Shown: one piece after another, positions 51,375 to 60,787 of the stretch
How the letters are laid out: every line of letters starts with the position of its first letter
Position numbering within the stretch: the first letter of the stretch is position 1
DNA from: an uncultured Maribacter sp.
GTDB taxonomy: Bacteria > Bacteroidota > Bacteroidia > Flavobacteriales > Flavobacteriaceae
Direction of reading: 5' to 3'
Assembly (NCBI RefSeq): GCF_947500985.1
Contig: NZ_CANMTX010000005.1
Location: forward strand, 1-64,000
DNA: 64,000 nt
The notes under the pieces: generated by a model
The model's input: only the letters and a program-made list of their open reading frames with translations
The model's database searches: none
Told to the model about the DNA's origin: nothing
Position numbers and translations under genes: made by a program

Positions 51375-52124
51375 CTACCTATGCATCTTATCTAAAATCT
51401 CAATAATCTCGGTTTTCTTACGAACAGAAACAGGAACATTCTCTCCATTCTTAAGCATTAAATAACCGCCATCGGTTTTTATAAAGGCACTGATGCATTG
51501 TAAATTGACCAGGTGACTTTGATGCACACGAACAAAATCGTGACTACTTAAAAGGTCTGCAAAGTACTTTAAGGTCTTTGTTACGAATATCTTGCGTTTA
51601 TCCTGTAGATGAAAAATGGTGTTGTTACTATCAGATTCGCACCGAATGATATCATCTAAACTCACGATGATAATCTGGTCTAGCGTGTGTAACGATATCT
51701 TATTTGGTTTTTTCTCGGGTGCAGAAATAGTCTCCTTTAAAATCTGTAAACGTTCTTTATTAGGCTGCAATTGCTCTTTTGCTCTAGATATAGCTAAGCT
51801 CAAATCTTCATTAGAATATGGTTTTAACACATAGTCTATTGCGGCAAACTTGAAAGCACGTATCGCAAATTCATCACTTGCAGTTACGAATATGATTTTG
51901 GATTTTAAATCGGGAAAAATCTCTAAAAGATCAAAGCCCGTACCATCACCCAACATAATATCCAAAAACAGAATATCTGGCTGATTCTTACGCAGTACCT
52001 TGGCGGCTTCCACTACACTCTGTGCCGTGGCGATAATTTCAATATCTGGATGCTGGGTCTCAATATCCTTTTTTAAAAGGGTCATGGCATCGATCATGTC
52101 TTCTACTATTATCGCTGTATGCAT
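51375..52124 (-). CDS. LytTR-family response regulator
   Basis: A 249-residue two-component regulator. The receiver domain (1-120) has acidic residues E8 and D9 and the phospho-acceptor D55 in LFLDIMLGD; the C-terminal LytTR DNA-binding domain spans about 145-245 with HQSHLVNLQCISAF. LytTR proteins bind pairs of short direct repeats about two helical turns apart, and such repeats occur before the operon's first gene and before the VIT/vWA gene. The kinase gene is 6 bp upstream on the same strand. Confidence 0.92.
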   Translation of the reverse strand: MHTAIIVEDMIDAMTLLKKDIETQHPDIEIIATAQSVVEAAKVLRKNQPDILFLDIMLGDGTGFDLLEIFPDLKSKIIFVTASDEFAIRAFKFAAIDYVLKPYSNEDLSLAISRAKEQLQPNKERLQILKETISAPEKKPNKISLHTLDQIIIVSLDDIIRCESDSNNTIFHLQDKRKIFVTKTLKYFADLLSSHDFVRVHQSHLVNLQCISAFIKTDGGYLMLKNGENVPVSVRKKTEIIEILDKMHR

Positions 52125-52130
52125 AGGTCT

Positions 52131-55100
52131 TTAATAATCTGTTAGTAAAGGTAATTTAAAGGTAATTTTTGTGCCTTCGATATTACCGTCTTCATTTTTA
52201 AGTTCGTTGATCTGCAAGGTATTCTTCCCGGCAATAGATTCCAATCTTTCTTTGGTAACGGTCAATGCCATAGATTGATGGTCGGTCTTCGGCTTTTCGC
52301 TTTGCGACTTAAAAATACCTAATCCGTTATCAACAATACTACATTGTAAATGGGTCTTACTAGTACTAAAACCTATCTCAAGTTTGCCCGGTTTATCGCC
52401 TTTTAAAATACCGTGTCTAATTGCATTTTCTACAAATGGCTGAATTAACATTGGCGGAATCAATATCTCTTCGGCATCAGGGTTAGTTTCTACCCTGATA
52501 GTATACTCAAAAGGTTTCTGTGCCATTAATTGCTCTACTTCTACATAATGCCGCAACGCCTTAATTTCTTGGTCTAAACTAATATGTTCTTTCCTTGAAT
52601 TCTGAAGTGTTTCTCTCAATAATATGGCAAAGCTATTAATGGTGGCATCCATCTTTTCTGGCTTGTTGCCTGCCATTGCTTTTATCCCATTTAAAACATT
52701 GAATATAAAATGCGGATTCATTTGTAATTGCAATGCTTTCTGCTCTAAGGTTAGCAGGTAATTCTGTGTTTTCAATCGTTCTTGCTCCGCTTTGTTCTTT
52801 GCTTTTATCTTACGAATGTAAAACCACCCAACACTTAACAATACAACAATTGCCAATGCTAAAACGGACCATTGAAACCAGTCTTTTTTGTACAGCGGAC
52901 TATCAATAAAAAAACCGAAATTTATAGGTTCACTTTCTTGCCATCTGTAATTTCTAGATTGCACTTGAAAAGTATGAGACCCATAAGCCAGACCCGCAAA
53001 ATTTTGCTTGTTCTCTTTTACCCACGGACTCCAATCCGTTTCATCTAATCGTGTTCTGTACTCAATTTCATTTGGGTGATCCACATCTACCGTTCTGAAT
53101 GAAAAACCTAGTTGTGTCTGCTCTGGAGTTAGTTGTAGTACCTTGTTACTATTTGTCCAGTCTTTTAGAATTAAGGAATCAATATTCTTATACCGCTCCT
53201 CTACTCCCGTAAAATAAACTGTTGGTGCTAACGACGCCTTTTTGCTTTCACTAGGCACATGTTTGGTTAATCCGTAAATGGCACCAAACCATAGATTTCC
53301 AGAGTCATCTTTATCTACGGCATTTAAGCAGGTTTCTATTCCTAAAAATCCGTCATTTCTACCAAAGTGATAGACGTCTACAATTTCGTTATCAGGATTT
53401 AATTCTATTTTATCCACTCCCCTTTCGGAACCTGCCCATATATATCCTTGGTCATCGAAAATGAGCTGATAGATGTTATTAGAAGATAAATTCTTGCTTC
53501 CTTTTAATTGCTGAAAATTTACAGGATTAGTGCTGTTCGCATACCAAATACCCTTACCCGATGTACCTAAGAAAATAATATCATCATGAAACAAAATAGT
53601 ATTAACTGCAGTTTGTTGTTCTAAACCGGTTTCAATATTGGTAACCTTGTTATTTTCTATATACCCTAAATGACCGTTTTGCGTGGAGTACCACAGTTTA
53701 CCATCTGGTGCTTTTACCATGCCTTTTATCAGCATATCGGCAATGCCATTTCGCTTAGAAAAGGTTTTTCTAATCACAAGGCTGTCATTATCTGAATAGT
53801 AATTGAATTTCACAATACCATATGCATACGTAGCTGCCCATATATAATCATCATCGGCAATTACGGTACGCACCCAATCTGAAGGAAAGCCTTTGCTCTC
53901 ATCAATGATATGATTGGTGGTTCTTTCTACAGAAACCGTATCTATCTGTATTAAAAAGGTTTCGCTTGACGAGAACACCAAACTGTCTACCATTTTAGTT
54001 TCTCGAAATAAAAGTCCTCTATTGTCTGATCCTGCCCAAATATTGCCTTTTACATCGCTATCGATTGTCTTGATCTTAACATCGAAAAATGTACCCTTAC
54101 TTGGTAGTGATTGAATTCCTGAGGAATCTATTTTTGCTAAGCCAGCTTCTGATGTGGAAAACCATAATCCGTCTGCAGCATTATGCACCGCATAAACCCG
54201 ATTTCCCTTAAGGCCTGATCTTTGATTATAGTGCTTAAAGTTATTCTGAAAGTACTTGTAAAATCCGCCACCAGATGTTGCAATCCATAGATTATCTATA
54301 TCATCTTTTACTACTTTACGTATATGCGGAGTCGCCAAACCACTAGCTGTATTCAATTGCTTGACCTCAGCAAAGGTATTCGTCTCTACAATTGCTATAC
54401 CCTCATTGTCAGTAGCTACCCATAACTCATCTGTATTTTGAATTGACATGGAGTTTATACGTGATGGTTCTGGCATTAGAAACCGGTCATCGTTAGTATC
54501 TTGATCTATTATAAAAACACCATCATCAAATGTCGCTGCTAGTATTTTGTTATTATGTTGAATGACAGACTTAAAATTATTCACCTCAACCTTACTCTTT
54601 TCAGAGGCTGATTCGCTCAATGCATTCAATTTCCACAAGCCGTTATTAGTAGCTAGCCAATAGTGATTTCCATCAAAAAGAATGGAATTAATTTCGCTAG
54701 AATCTATTTCAGGATTAATAGTAACCTTACTTAATTCTTTATTTTTAGAATAGCTATAGAGTCCCTTTTTAGTACCTACATACAGTTCATTTACAGCAGT
54801 GTAGAATTGAAGAATTTGTGGGGAATTAAAATTTACAAAGTTGTTCTTTACTTTTATAGAAAGTCCTTTTCTGGTTCCCACAAAAAGAGAGTCATTTGCG
54901 GTATATAAGGCATCAATATAATTAGAGAGTAAACCGTCACTTTCATTCCATACTTCAAAGATTTCGCCATCAAAATTTGCCAATCCGCCACCTTGGGTTG
55001 CCAACCACAGATAACCCATTTCATCTTGTACAATATCATATACTTGAGACTGTGGTAAACCATCTGCAATGGTATATGCCCGTAACTGGCTATTTTGCGC

Positions 55101-55163
55101 AGCTAAGTACATTGTTCCAAAGAAACAAAATACCAATAAGACGTATGTTCTAAGCAGATTCAA
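52131..55163 (-). CDS. Hybrid-type periplasmic propeller sensor kinase (His_kinase/LytS type)
   Basis: A 1010-residue sensor. After a signal (about 1-22) comes a long beta-propeller region built of reg_prop-like repeats (for example DELGYLWLATQGGGLANFDG and DDIDNLWIATSGGGFYKY), about 25-680, then a Y_Y_Y domain (about 700-765) and one membrane helix near 770-790. The cytoplasmic part is a His_kinase domain, with NPHFIFNVLNGIKAM carrying the His, and an HATPase domain with NAIRHGI and VDNGLGI. This layout senses periplasmic signals and phosphorylates the LytTR regulator encoded 6 bp downstream. Confidence 0.9.
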   Translation of the reverse strand: MNLLRTYVLLVFCFFGTMYLAAQNSQLRAYTIADGLPQSQVYDIVQDEMGYLWLATQGGGLANFDGEIFEVWNESDGLLSNYIDALYTANDSLFVGTRKGLSIKVKNNFVNFNSPQILQFYTAVNELYVGTKKGLYSYSKNKELSKVTINPEIDSSEINSILFDGNHYWLATNNGLWKLNALSESASEKSKVEVNNFKSVIQHNNKILAATFDDGVFIIDQDTNDDRFLMPEPSRINSMSIQNTDELWVATDNEGIAIVETNTFAEVKQLNTASGLATPHIRKVVKDDIDNLWIATSGGGFYKYFQNNFKHYNQRSGLKGNRVYAVHNAADGLWFSTSEAGLAKIDSSGIQSLPSKGTFFDVKIKTIDSDVKGNIWAGSDNRGLLFRETKMVDSLVFSSSETFLIQIDTVSVERTTNHIIDESKGFPSDWVRTVIADDDYIWAATYAYGIVKFNYYSDNDSLVIRKTFSKRNGIADMLIKGMVKAPDGKLWYSTQNGHLGYIENNKVTNIETGLEQQTAVNTILFHDDIIFLGTSGKGIWYANSTNPVNFQQLKGSKNLSSNNIYQLIFDDQGYIWAGSERGVDKIELNPDNEIVDVYHFGRNDGFLGIETCLNAVDKDDSGNLWFGAIYGLTKHVPSESKKASLAPTVYFTGVEERYKNIDSLILKDWTNSNKVLQLTPEQTQLGFSFRTVDVDHPNEIEYRTRLDETDWSPWVKENKQNFAGLAYGSHTFQVQSRNYRWQESEPINFGFFIDSPLYKKDWFQWSVLALAIVVLLSVGWFYIRKIKAKNKAEQERLKTQNYLLTLEQKALQLQMNPHFIFNVLNGIKAMAGNKPEKMDATINSFAILLRETLQNSRKEHISLDQEIKALRHYVEVEQLMAQKPFEYTIRVETNPDAEEILIPPMLIQPFVENAIRHGILKGDKPGKLEIGFSTSKTHLQCSIVDNGLGIFKSQSEKPKTDHQSMALTVTKERLESIAGKNTLQINELKNEDGNIEGTKITFKLPLLTDY

Positions 55164-55204
55164 ATATTAGTTCTATTTTAAGTAATTATCTAACGTTGTT
55201 ATGC

Positions 55205-56236
55205 CTATAATATTTGATATAATAAAGGGTCTTGTATGTTTGTGTTTTGGTACTCACTGGTATCATTAGCCTGCAAAATAGGTGCCAATACGCAGAGTAC
55301 GGTTGTTTTTCCTTTTATTATTAATATATTTCCTTGTACCCTACTTCTCCAACGGAATTTTTCTACCGGAATGTTCAATTTAAACAGTACCTCAGCCATT
55401 TCTGGAGATTCTGAAATCCAATCCATAATTGCTTCTTTGTCTTCTAAAGTAGGAATATCGGTAACAGTATCAAAAGTAAACTCCCAATCTACCGGAATAT
55501 TAAACTTGAAACTATAGGCTTTACCAAATGAAGACTCTTGCCTTGTCTTTAACGCTTTAAACCAATCGATAGCTACATCAGGATATGCTTGTTTAAACTC
55601 CTTTGCAAGATACGCAGGTCCTTTAGATTCTGCTGTTGGGTAATACGCGTAGTAGGGTTTTGCCAAATAGTGATCTGCATATTTACCGCCAAATACATTA
55701 AAATATGAGGACGCCACTACTTGATCTGCTTTAAACGTATTTTTCAATTCTTGAAGTAAGGGTTGATTTTCCCCTAATCCGCACGAATGAAATATGATTT
55801 TAGAACTACTAGCAATGTTATCACACATTGTTTCTATACTATAATCTTGTACTGCATTTTGTAATGTACTTACGGTAATTCGCTCTCCTGTTTTTGTAGT
55901 CTTTAAAGACATGCCCAACCAGGCATTGCTATGGCTTACAATGTGTATTTCTTTAAAACGCACTTGATTTTCTCCTGCACTATTTAGATAACTTAAAATC
56001 TCATCAATAGCATACAAACTATCTACAATTGGCATTCCTTGCTTTTCAAAATACTGCTTGGCATTGCTATAATAGGTGTTATCACCTTCATCAAAACCAG
56101 CAATAAAAACAATAGCTTCTTGTACCATTTCTTTTTTGGTAGGTGAAGCAAGTGCCGCTACCGACTGTTGCGAAAACGGCTTCTTACTACCTAGCATTAG
56201 CACACTAACCAATACTATAATTAAACACTTATTCAT
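55205..56236 (-). CDS. Secreted caspase-like (clan CD) protein candidate
   Basis: A 343-residue protein with a signal peptide (about 1-22). Two hydrophobic strands are each followed by a key residue in the clan CD order: EIHIVSHSNAWLGMS gives His102, and KIIFHSCGLGENQ gives Cys152. This resembles caspase/DUF4347-type peptidases, where His follows a strand and Cys sits after the next one. It lies in an operon with an SH3-domain protein and the two-component system. Peptidase activity is inferred from the pattern, not shown. Confidence 0.6.
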   Translation of the reverse strand: MNKCLIIVLVSVLMLGSKKPFSQQSVAALASPTKKEMVQEAIVFIAGFDEGDNTYYSNAKQYFEKQGMPIVDSLYAIDEILSYLNSAGENQVRFKEIHIVSHSNAWLGMSLKTTKTGERITVSTLQNAVQDYSIETMCDNIASSSKIIFHSCGLGENQPLLQELKNTFKADQVVASSYFNVFGGKYADHYLAKPYYAYYPTAESKGPAYLAKEFKQAYPDVAIDWFKALKTRQESSFGKAYSFKFNIPVDWEFTFDTVTDIPTLEDKEAIMDWISESPEMAEVLFKLNIPVEKFRWRSRVQGNILIIKGKTTVLCVLAPILQANDTSEYQNTNIQDPLLYQIL

Positions 56237-56245
56237 AATTATTTT

Positions 56246-57139
56246 TTAAAAGTCTATACTAACTACAGCATCATCCCTAACCTCACGAACTTGTTCTTTT
56301 TCTGTCAACTTAGAGCCGTTCCACACATACTTTGTGGTAATGAATTCAACGTTGTTTTGAGCCAATGCATCATCAAGTGTTTTGATGTTTTTTGTTATAG
56401 TCGTTTTCAGTAAAATAGTACTCTTAACGCCTTGCATATCCGACGGAAAAACAAAAGACTCGGTCTTTAAGTAATTAATGTCTGCATAATCTATTAAATC
56501 CGCCACTTTCTTGAATCTACCATTATTCCAAAACAGGTAGCTCTTACCTACTTGGTAACCTGTGTCTTTATCAGCTAAATCTACTGTAATCACATCTTCT
56601 ACATTGAACAGACCTAAACTACCGTGGTTTTCAATATGAACCGGAATCGCAGCCAAACTATCTAACACCATTTTGTCTAATTGTTGTCCGTTTTTAAAGG
56701 CACGTAATTGGTATTTTACTTCTGTAATACCTGCTTCATTTGTAGCACTGCTTTCATAACCGTATACAAACTTTACTTGGTTGTCCGCAATACTTCCAAA
56801 AGATTTCTGAGCGATCATTCCGCCCCAAACCCAGCCGGTTTCATTACCTGTAGTTACTCTGTACCAGTGACTTTTAATTCCATCAATCTCTTTGGCATAA
56901 AGGCTCTTTTCCCACAAGACCATTTTAGTACCAATATTAAGTAAGGTTACTTTTTTACTACGTACAGATGGCTTTTCACGAAGAAATACTTTGTGAGCCA
57001 ATAAGTACTCATAGGTTAATTCTTCTGCAGGAATATCTTTATCCATCACTTCAAATTCTACTTGTTCTATACTTTGGGCGAACATGTTTACAAATGCAAA
57101 TAAGCATAGGAATAAGGCACTTTTCTTTAAATTTTTCAT
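56246..57139 (-). CDS. Secreted SH3-domain protein
   Basis: A 297-residue protein with a signal peptide (about 1-22, cleavage at FA-QS). Residues about 45-115 look like a bacterial SH3 domain (VFLREKPSVRSKKVTLLNIGTKM and WYRVTTGNETGWVWGGMI), a fold that often binds cell-wall peptides. The C-terminal half is not recognised. It lies 21 bp after the preceding gene and 9 bp before the caspase-like gene. Confidence 0.75.
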   Translation of the reverse strand: MKNLKKSALFLCLFAFVNMFAQSIEQVEFEVMDKDIPAEELTYEYLLAHKVFLREKPSVRSKKVTLLNIGTKMVLWEKSLYAKEIDGIKSHWYRVTTGNETGWVWGGMIAQKSFGSIADNQVKFVYGYESSATNEAGITEVKYQLRAFKNGQQLDKMVLDSLAAIPVHIENHGSLGLFNVEDVITVDLADKDTGYQVGKSYLFWNNGRFKKVADLIDYADINYLKTESFVFPSDMQGVKSTILLKTTITKNIKTLDDALAQNNVEFITTKYVWNGSKLTEKEQVREVRDDAVVSIDF

Positions 57140-57160
57140 AATTCTAAATTTTAAGGGTTA

Positions 57161-57724
57161 TTAATAATTAATTGCTGTTATAGCGTCTTCAGTATCAAAA
57201 TCATCGTCGTTCCAGGCAATGCTTCTAAGTACTTTAATGTCTTTAATAGTAGCTGTTTCTGTGTATTCTAATGCTGCTCTTAGTATGGTTCCTTCTTTAC
57301 CGAATAATTGGTTAGGAAAAATGTAGTGTATGTCTAAAATAGGCTCGTAGGCATACTCATTCTTTATACTTGGCAGCGCGATAAAATCTTTGTCATTACT
57401 TACCAAATAATAGAATTCTTCTGTGCTTGAACAGCAAGCGTTATATTCTAGGGTTACTTTTAAGATTTCATTGATATCTTCTAAATCCGGATTACTTAAA
57501 ACCGAAATGCGTATTTCATCTAATAAACCGAAATCTGAGATAGATAATGTCGCAACATGACTTTCTGGATTGTTTGATTCGATTACGTCTACCAACCAGG
57601 TGTCTTCCTCTTCTTGACCACTACTTCTTTGGTTTGTAATATCGTAGGTATCCGTTAATTGAAACTCCTGTGCATTGGTGATACAAATGCTGAATAAAAA
57701 GGCGAATAGGATTAAATTTTTCAT
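57161..57724 (-). CDS. Small secreted protein, first gene of the LytTR operon
   Basis: A 187-residue protein with a signal peptide (about 1-18, cleavage near TNA-Q). The mature part is acidic and beta-rich by appearance with a CC pair near 95; no family is recognised. It starts the operon 57724-51375 (this gene, SH3 protein, caspase-like protein, sensor kinase, LytTR regulator), and its promoter carries a LytTR-type repeat pair, so the circuit probably regulates itself. Confidence 0.6.
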   Translation of the reverse strand: MKNLILFAFLFSICITNAQEFQLTDTYDITNQRSSGQEEEDTWLVDVIESNNPESHVATLSISDFGLLDEIRISVLSNPDLEDINEILKVTLEYNACCSSTEEFYYLVSNDKDFIALPSIKNEYAYEPILDIHYIFPNQLFGKEGTILRAALEYTETATIKDIKVLRSIAWNDDDFDTEDAITAINY

Positions 57725-57796
57725 ATTGTTATTTTTAGTTGTTTTCTTTCTACACTACTAAATTACAGCAGAGACAGCGCTTTTATGAGGGTGTTC

Positions 57797-57827
57797 TAGT
57801 ATTCGTAGCACCTCATCTAGAATTCGT
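57797..57827 (-). promoter_or_regulatory. LytTR-type direct repeats before the LytTR operon
   Basis: TAGTATTCGT (57797-57806) and TAGAATTCGT (57818-57827) start exactly 21 bp apart. The same pair in the same spacing occurs at 60179-60209. A TAATTTAG box lies 32 bp away on the minus strand. Confidence 0.75.
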
Positions 57828-57885
57828 TGAAATACCCGTATTTATTCAGATACTATCTGTTCTAACTTGGAATAATAGCAAAAGA

Positions 57886-57918
57886 AAAACCTGCAAAATG
57901 TTACACATCTTACAGGTC
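57886..57918 (-). terminator. Intrinsic terminator after the VIT/vWA gene
   Basis: On the minus strand, CCTGTAA pairs with the TTGCAGG arm (57891-57915), followed by a T run. It lies about 45 bp after the stop of the VIT/vWA gene. Confidence 0.6.
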
Positions 57919-57959
57919 TTCTCCTCCTTTCGGAGAACCAACTAACAAAAACTAACTAC

Positions 57960-60107
57960 CTATTTTTTCAGAGTTATGGTCATTTCTTTTTTAACGGATT
58001 GTAAACTGATTTTCTCCAATTCTAATAGCATGCTTTCATCCACATTCCAGCTTCCATTCTCTAATTTTTCTACACGTATCACCTTACCTTCTGCATTGAA
58101 TTTTATGCGCAAGCTTTCATACTTTTCTAAGTACTCGGTTATTAGTTTGGTATACATCACTTTGAACTCCATCGTCAATTGTCTTTTTACATTCTTCTCT
58201 ATTTCGTTTTCAAAATCTATGCTAAAGGTGCGTTTGAATTTGCTACTTTCTTTTACCTCTGCTTCTGCACCAACGGCTGAATTATTTACATTGTTAGGCA
58301 TTGGTAACGGTTGCTTCACTTTGGTAAATGAGCCGTCCTCATTTACTATGGCTTCATCTACCGCTACAAAAGAAGTGTAGTTGGTAAGTAGGTTGTATTT
58401 CAATCCCAATTCAATTACTTCTGCTTTTACGTCTTCATTGAACAAGTTTTTATAATCATCTAACTCCGCTATTTTCTTTCTTGCCCATAAGTAACGTAAT
58501 GCTTTGTTCTGCTTACTTAATTGTCCGTCAGATACATTATATACTTCTCTAAATCGCTTCTTGCCTTGGTAACCGGTAACTATAATTTTCCCTTCTGCCT
58601 TGCCCCTATATTTTCCATGGATAACAACTGGTCTTGCCGCAAAAACATCTGGTATACTCTTTTGGGCTAGGTCATACATTTCAAAGCCTTTTGCCTCTAC
58701 TTTTACTCTCGTCAATAATGGTGTAGCAATATATTTAGCAAAGTCTTTGGCTACTTCTGCCGCTTCTTCAGATGTCGTTGCAATAAAGGATTCACTATTA
58801 GAAACCTTTGCCATACCTTCTATTAAATACCTATTGACGCTAGAACCGATACCGAAGGTGAATACATTGGCTTTGTCCAAATTTGAGCTGATCAGCTCAA
58901 AAGCTTCTTTTTCAACACTTACATAGCCGTCAGTGATAATGACCATTGAACGGGCACTACCCATATCTTTTCTTGGTAATTTATATGCTTCGTGTAGTGC
59001 ACTTAGTAACTGAGTGCCTCCACCGCCTTGACCATCGGATAAAAAACGAATGGCTGCTTCAATATTCTGCTCGGTCGATTCTACCGGTGTGGGGCTAAAA
59101 ACAGTTGAACTAGAAGCGAATAACTGAACATTGAAGGTGTCGCTCATTCGTAAATTGCAAAGTAGGTTTCGCATTAATTGTCTTGATACTTCTAAAGGGT
59201 ATCCGTTCATAGAACCTGATACGTCTACAATAAACAAGTACTCACGTGACGGAATATCATCTAATTCCACATTTTTACTTGGCTCCATTTGATAGGTAAA
59301 GAAGTTCTCTTCTTCCCCTTCATACATCAATAACCCCGTTTGTATTTGGTTTCCTCGTAAGTTATAATTCAATATAAAATCTCTGTTCGACGGATTTGTA
59401 TTCTCTTCGGATAAAAAGACTTCGGCTGTTTTCGCATCAGGATGCTTTACAGTTACTTTATGACTTGTACTGTTTATATTTTGAATGATCATACCAGCAT
59501 TTAAGGTCACTGTCATATCAAAATCAAAACTATCTGCAATACCCTTTGCCGTGTATGACATATTAAAGCTCTCTTCGTTTTGAGTACTCTCGCCAGTAAA
59601 TCTCGGACCAACAACACCTGGTGCCACAAACTGATATTCCCCATTTACCGGCACTAATATTTCTGTGTAATAGATATCTATGGCAATTTCATCACCAGGC
59701 ATAATATTACCCACATTCATTTTAAACACATTGGGTCTATCTTGGTCTAACTTCGCTGCTCGCTTACCTTCGCTCAAAGCCGCTTCATAAACTTCTTGAG
59801 CTTCTTGCTTTTCAAATATTTTGGCATTTACAATTCGGTTGCCAATAGTCATCTGCATTTTATGAACCGCTGCCTGTGTAGAAAGCGGAAATATGTATTT
59901 AGCTTCTATTGCCCCTGCTCCCTTATTTTGATATATCTGCGTTACCCTAACATGAGCAATAGTACCAGATATTTCAACTTCTGTTTTTGAAGATTTTAAA
60001 GGAATAACAGCATCTTCTGTAGATACCAATAAATACGGACTGTCATTATCTTGAGAAAAGCCTGTGAAGATGGTGCAACACAGTAAAAAGGTGTAAAGTA
60101 GTTTCAT
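57960..60107 (-). CDS. Secreted VIT-domain / von Willebrand A protein
   Basis: A 715-residue protein with a signal peptide (about 1-19, FTGFS-Q). Residues about 25-155 form a VIT domain, with the usual FEKQEAQEVYEAALSEGKRA motif; a vWA domain follows (about 288-460) with the metal-binding DVSGSMNG motif. The C-terminal part is helical and beta-rich, without a recognised membrane anchor or sorting signal. VIT-vWA proteins bind other proteins or scaffolds outside the cell; the role here is unknown. Its promoter carries the same LytTR-type repeats as the two-component operon, so it is a likely target of the regulator. Confidence 0.82.
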   Translation of the reverse strand: MKLLYTFLLCCTIFTGFSQDNDSPYLLVSTEDAVIPLKSSKTEVEISGTIAHVRVTQIYQNKGAGAIEAKYIFPLSTQAAVHKMQMTIGNRIVNAKIFEKQEAQEVYEAALSEGKRAAKLDQDRPNVFKMNVGNIMPGDEIAIDIYYTEILVPVNGEYQFVAPGVVGPRFTGESTQNEESFNMSYTAKGIADSFDFDMTVTLNAGMIIQNINSTSHKVTVKHPDAKTAEVFLSEENTNPSNRDFILNYNLRGNQIQTGLLMYEGEEENFFTYQMEPSKNVELDDIPSREYLFIVDVSGSMNGYPLEVSRQLMRNLLCNLRMSDTFNVQLFASSSTVFSPTPVESTEQNIEAAIRFLSDGQGGGGTQLLSALHEAYKLPRKDMGSARSMVIITDGYVSVEKEAFELISSNLDKANVFTFGIGSSVNRYLIEGMAKVSNSESFIATTSEEAAEVAKDFAKYIATPLLTRVKVEAKGFEMYDLAQKSIPDVFAARPVVIHGKYRGKAEGKIIVTGYQGKKRFREVYNVSDGQLSKQNKALRYLWARKKIAELDDYKNLFNEDVKAEVIELGLKYNLLTNYTSFVAVDEAIVNEDGSFTKVKQPLPMPNNVNNSAVGAEAEVKESSKFKRTFSIDFENEIEKNVKRQLTMEFKVMYTKLITEYLEKYESLRIKFNAEGKVIRVEKLENGSWNVDESMLLELEKISLQSVKKEMTITLKK

Positions 60108-60139
60108 GATCGTAGTTTTAGATTATTATTATTTGAAGT

Positions 60140-60147
60140 CAAATCTA
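60140..60147 (-). promoter_or_regulatory. Promoter -7 box of the VIT/vWA gene
   Basis: On the minus strand the sequence reads TAGATTTG, a perfect TAnnTTTG match. It lies 32 bp from the LytTR repeats and gives a leader of about 25 nt. Confidence 0.65.
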
Positions 60148-60178
60148 ACTGCGAACTACTCGTAAAATGGGTACCTTT

Positions 60179-60209
60179 TAGTATTCGTTGGGTATGAACT
60201 AGAATTCGT
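60179..60209 (-). promoter_or_regulatory. LytTR-type direct repeats before the VIT/vWA gene
   Basis: TAGTATTCGT (60179-60188) and TAGAATTCGT (60200-60209) start 21 bp apart, identical in sequence and spacing to the pair before the LytTR operon. They stand 32 bp from the -7 box. Confidence 0.8.
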
Positions 60210-60232
60210 AGTCCACTATAGTTTTTCAACTA

Positions 60233-60276
60233 CTGACGAATATCATGTACCACTAATTCAATGATTTATACTTTTA
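60233..60276 (+). promoter_or_regulatory. FNR-like site and promoter of the NimA-like gene
   Basis: CTGAC-GAAT-ATCAT at 60233-60246 (centre 60239.5) and TACTTTTA at 60269-60276, exactly 29.5 bp away. Transcription would begin near 60281, which rules out a start codon at 60261. Confidence 0.75.
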
Positions 60277-60302
60277 TCTCATCAACAAACAACAATAAGG
60301 TC

Positions 60303-60761
60303 ATGAGAAGAAATTTAAATCAACAAGAATGCAAAACATTATTAGCACAGAACTACATTAGTAGACTGGCTTATATTTCTGGCGGATGTCCACATATTGT
60401 ACCTATCACCTATTTCTATGATGCAGATACCAACACCCTAACAAGCTATTCTTCTGAAGGTCATAAGATTCAAGAAATGAGAAAAAACCCATCTGTGTGT
60501 TTATCTATAGATAATATTACCTCTATTTCTAATTGGAAATCTGTGTTGGTTCAAGGCACTTTTGAAGAACTTTCGCGTATTGATGCCAAGCATATGCTAC
60601 ATGAATTCTCTGAGGGCGTTAAAGAAGTAATATCAGATAATTACGGTAAAAACCCTAAATGTATAAGTGAGTTTTCTGCAAAAATAGATACTGAAGAATC
60701 GTCTATTGTCTTTCGTATAAAAATCAATGAACTAGCAGGAAAATTAAGGAATACCGACTAG
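60303..60761 (+). CDS. NimA-like pyridoxamine 5'-phosphate oxidase-fold flavoprotein
   Basis: A 152-residue protein from ATG 60303 (MRRNLNQQECKTLLAQNYIS), chosen because the predicted transcript starts after an earlier ATG at 60261. It has the split-barrel PNPOx fold, with RLAYISGGCPHIVPITYFYD near 20, SYSSEGHKIQEMRKNP near 52 and NWKSVLVQGTFEEL near 77. NimA-type members reduce nitroimidazoles or bind flavin in redox roles. Low-oxygen control from the FNR-like site fits a redox enzyme. The substrate is unknown. Confidence 0.85.
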   Translation: MRRNLNQQECKTLLAQNYISRLAYISGGCPHIVPITYFYDADTNTLTSYSSEGHKIQEMRKNPSVCLSIDNITSISNWKSVLVQGTFEELSRIDAKHMLHEFSEGVKEVISDNYGKNPKCISEFSAKIDTEESSIVFRIKINELAGKLRNTD

Positions 60762-60787
60762 AATACCTTCAAAGTAAATTACCTAAG

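Larger units (their letters stand above)
57725..57959. promoter_or_regulatory. Promoter region of the LytTR operon
   Basis: Holds the LytTR-type repeat pair at 57797-57827 and, on the minus strand, the promoter of the gene at 57724, with a terminator for the neighbouring VIT/vWA gene at 57886-57918. The -7-like sequence is TAATTTAG (minus strand 57765-57758). Confidence 0.6.
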
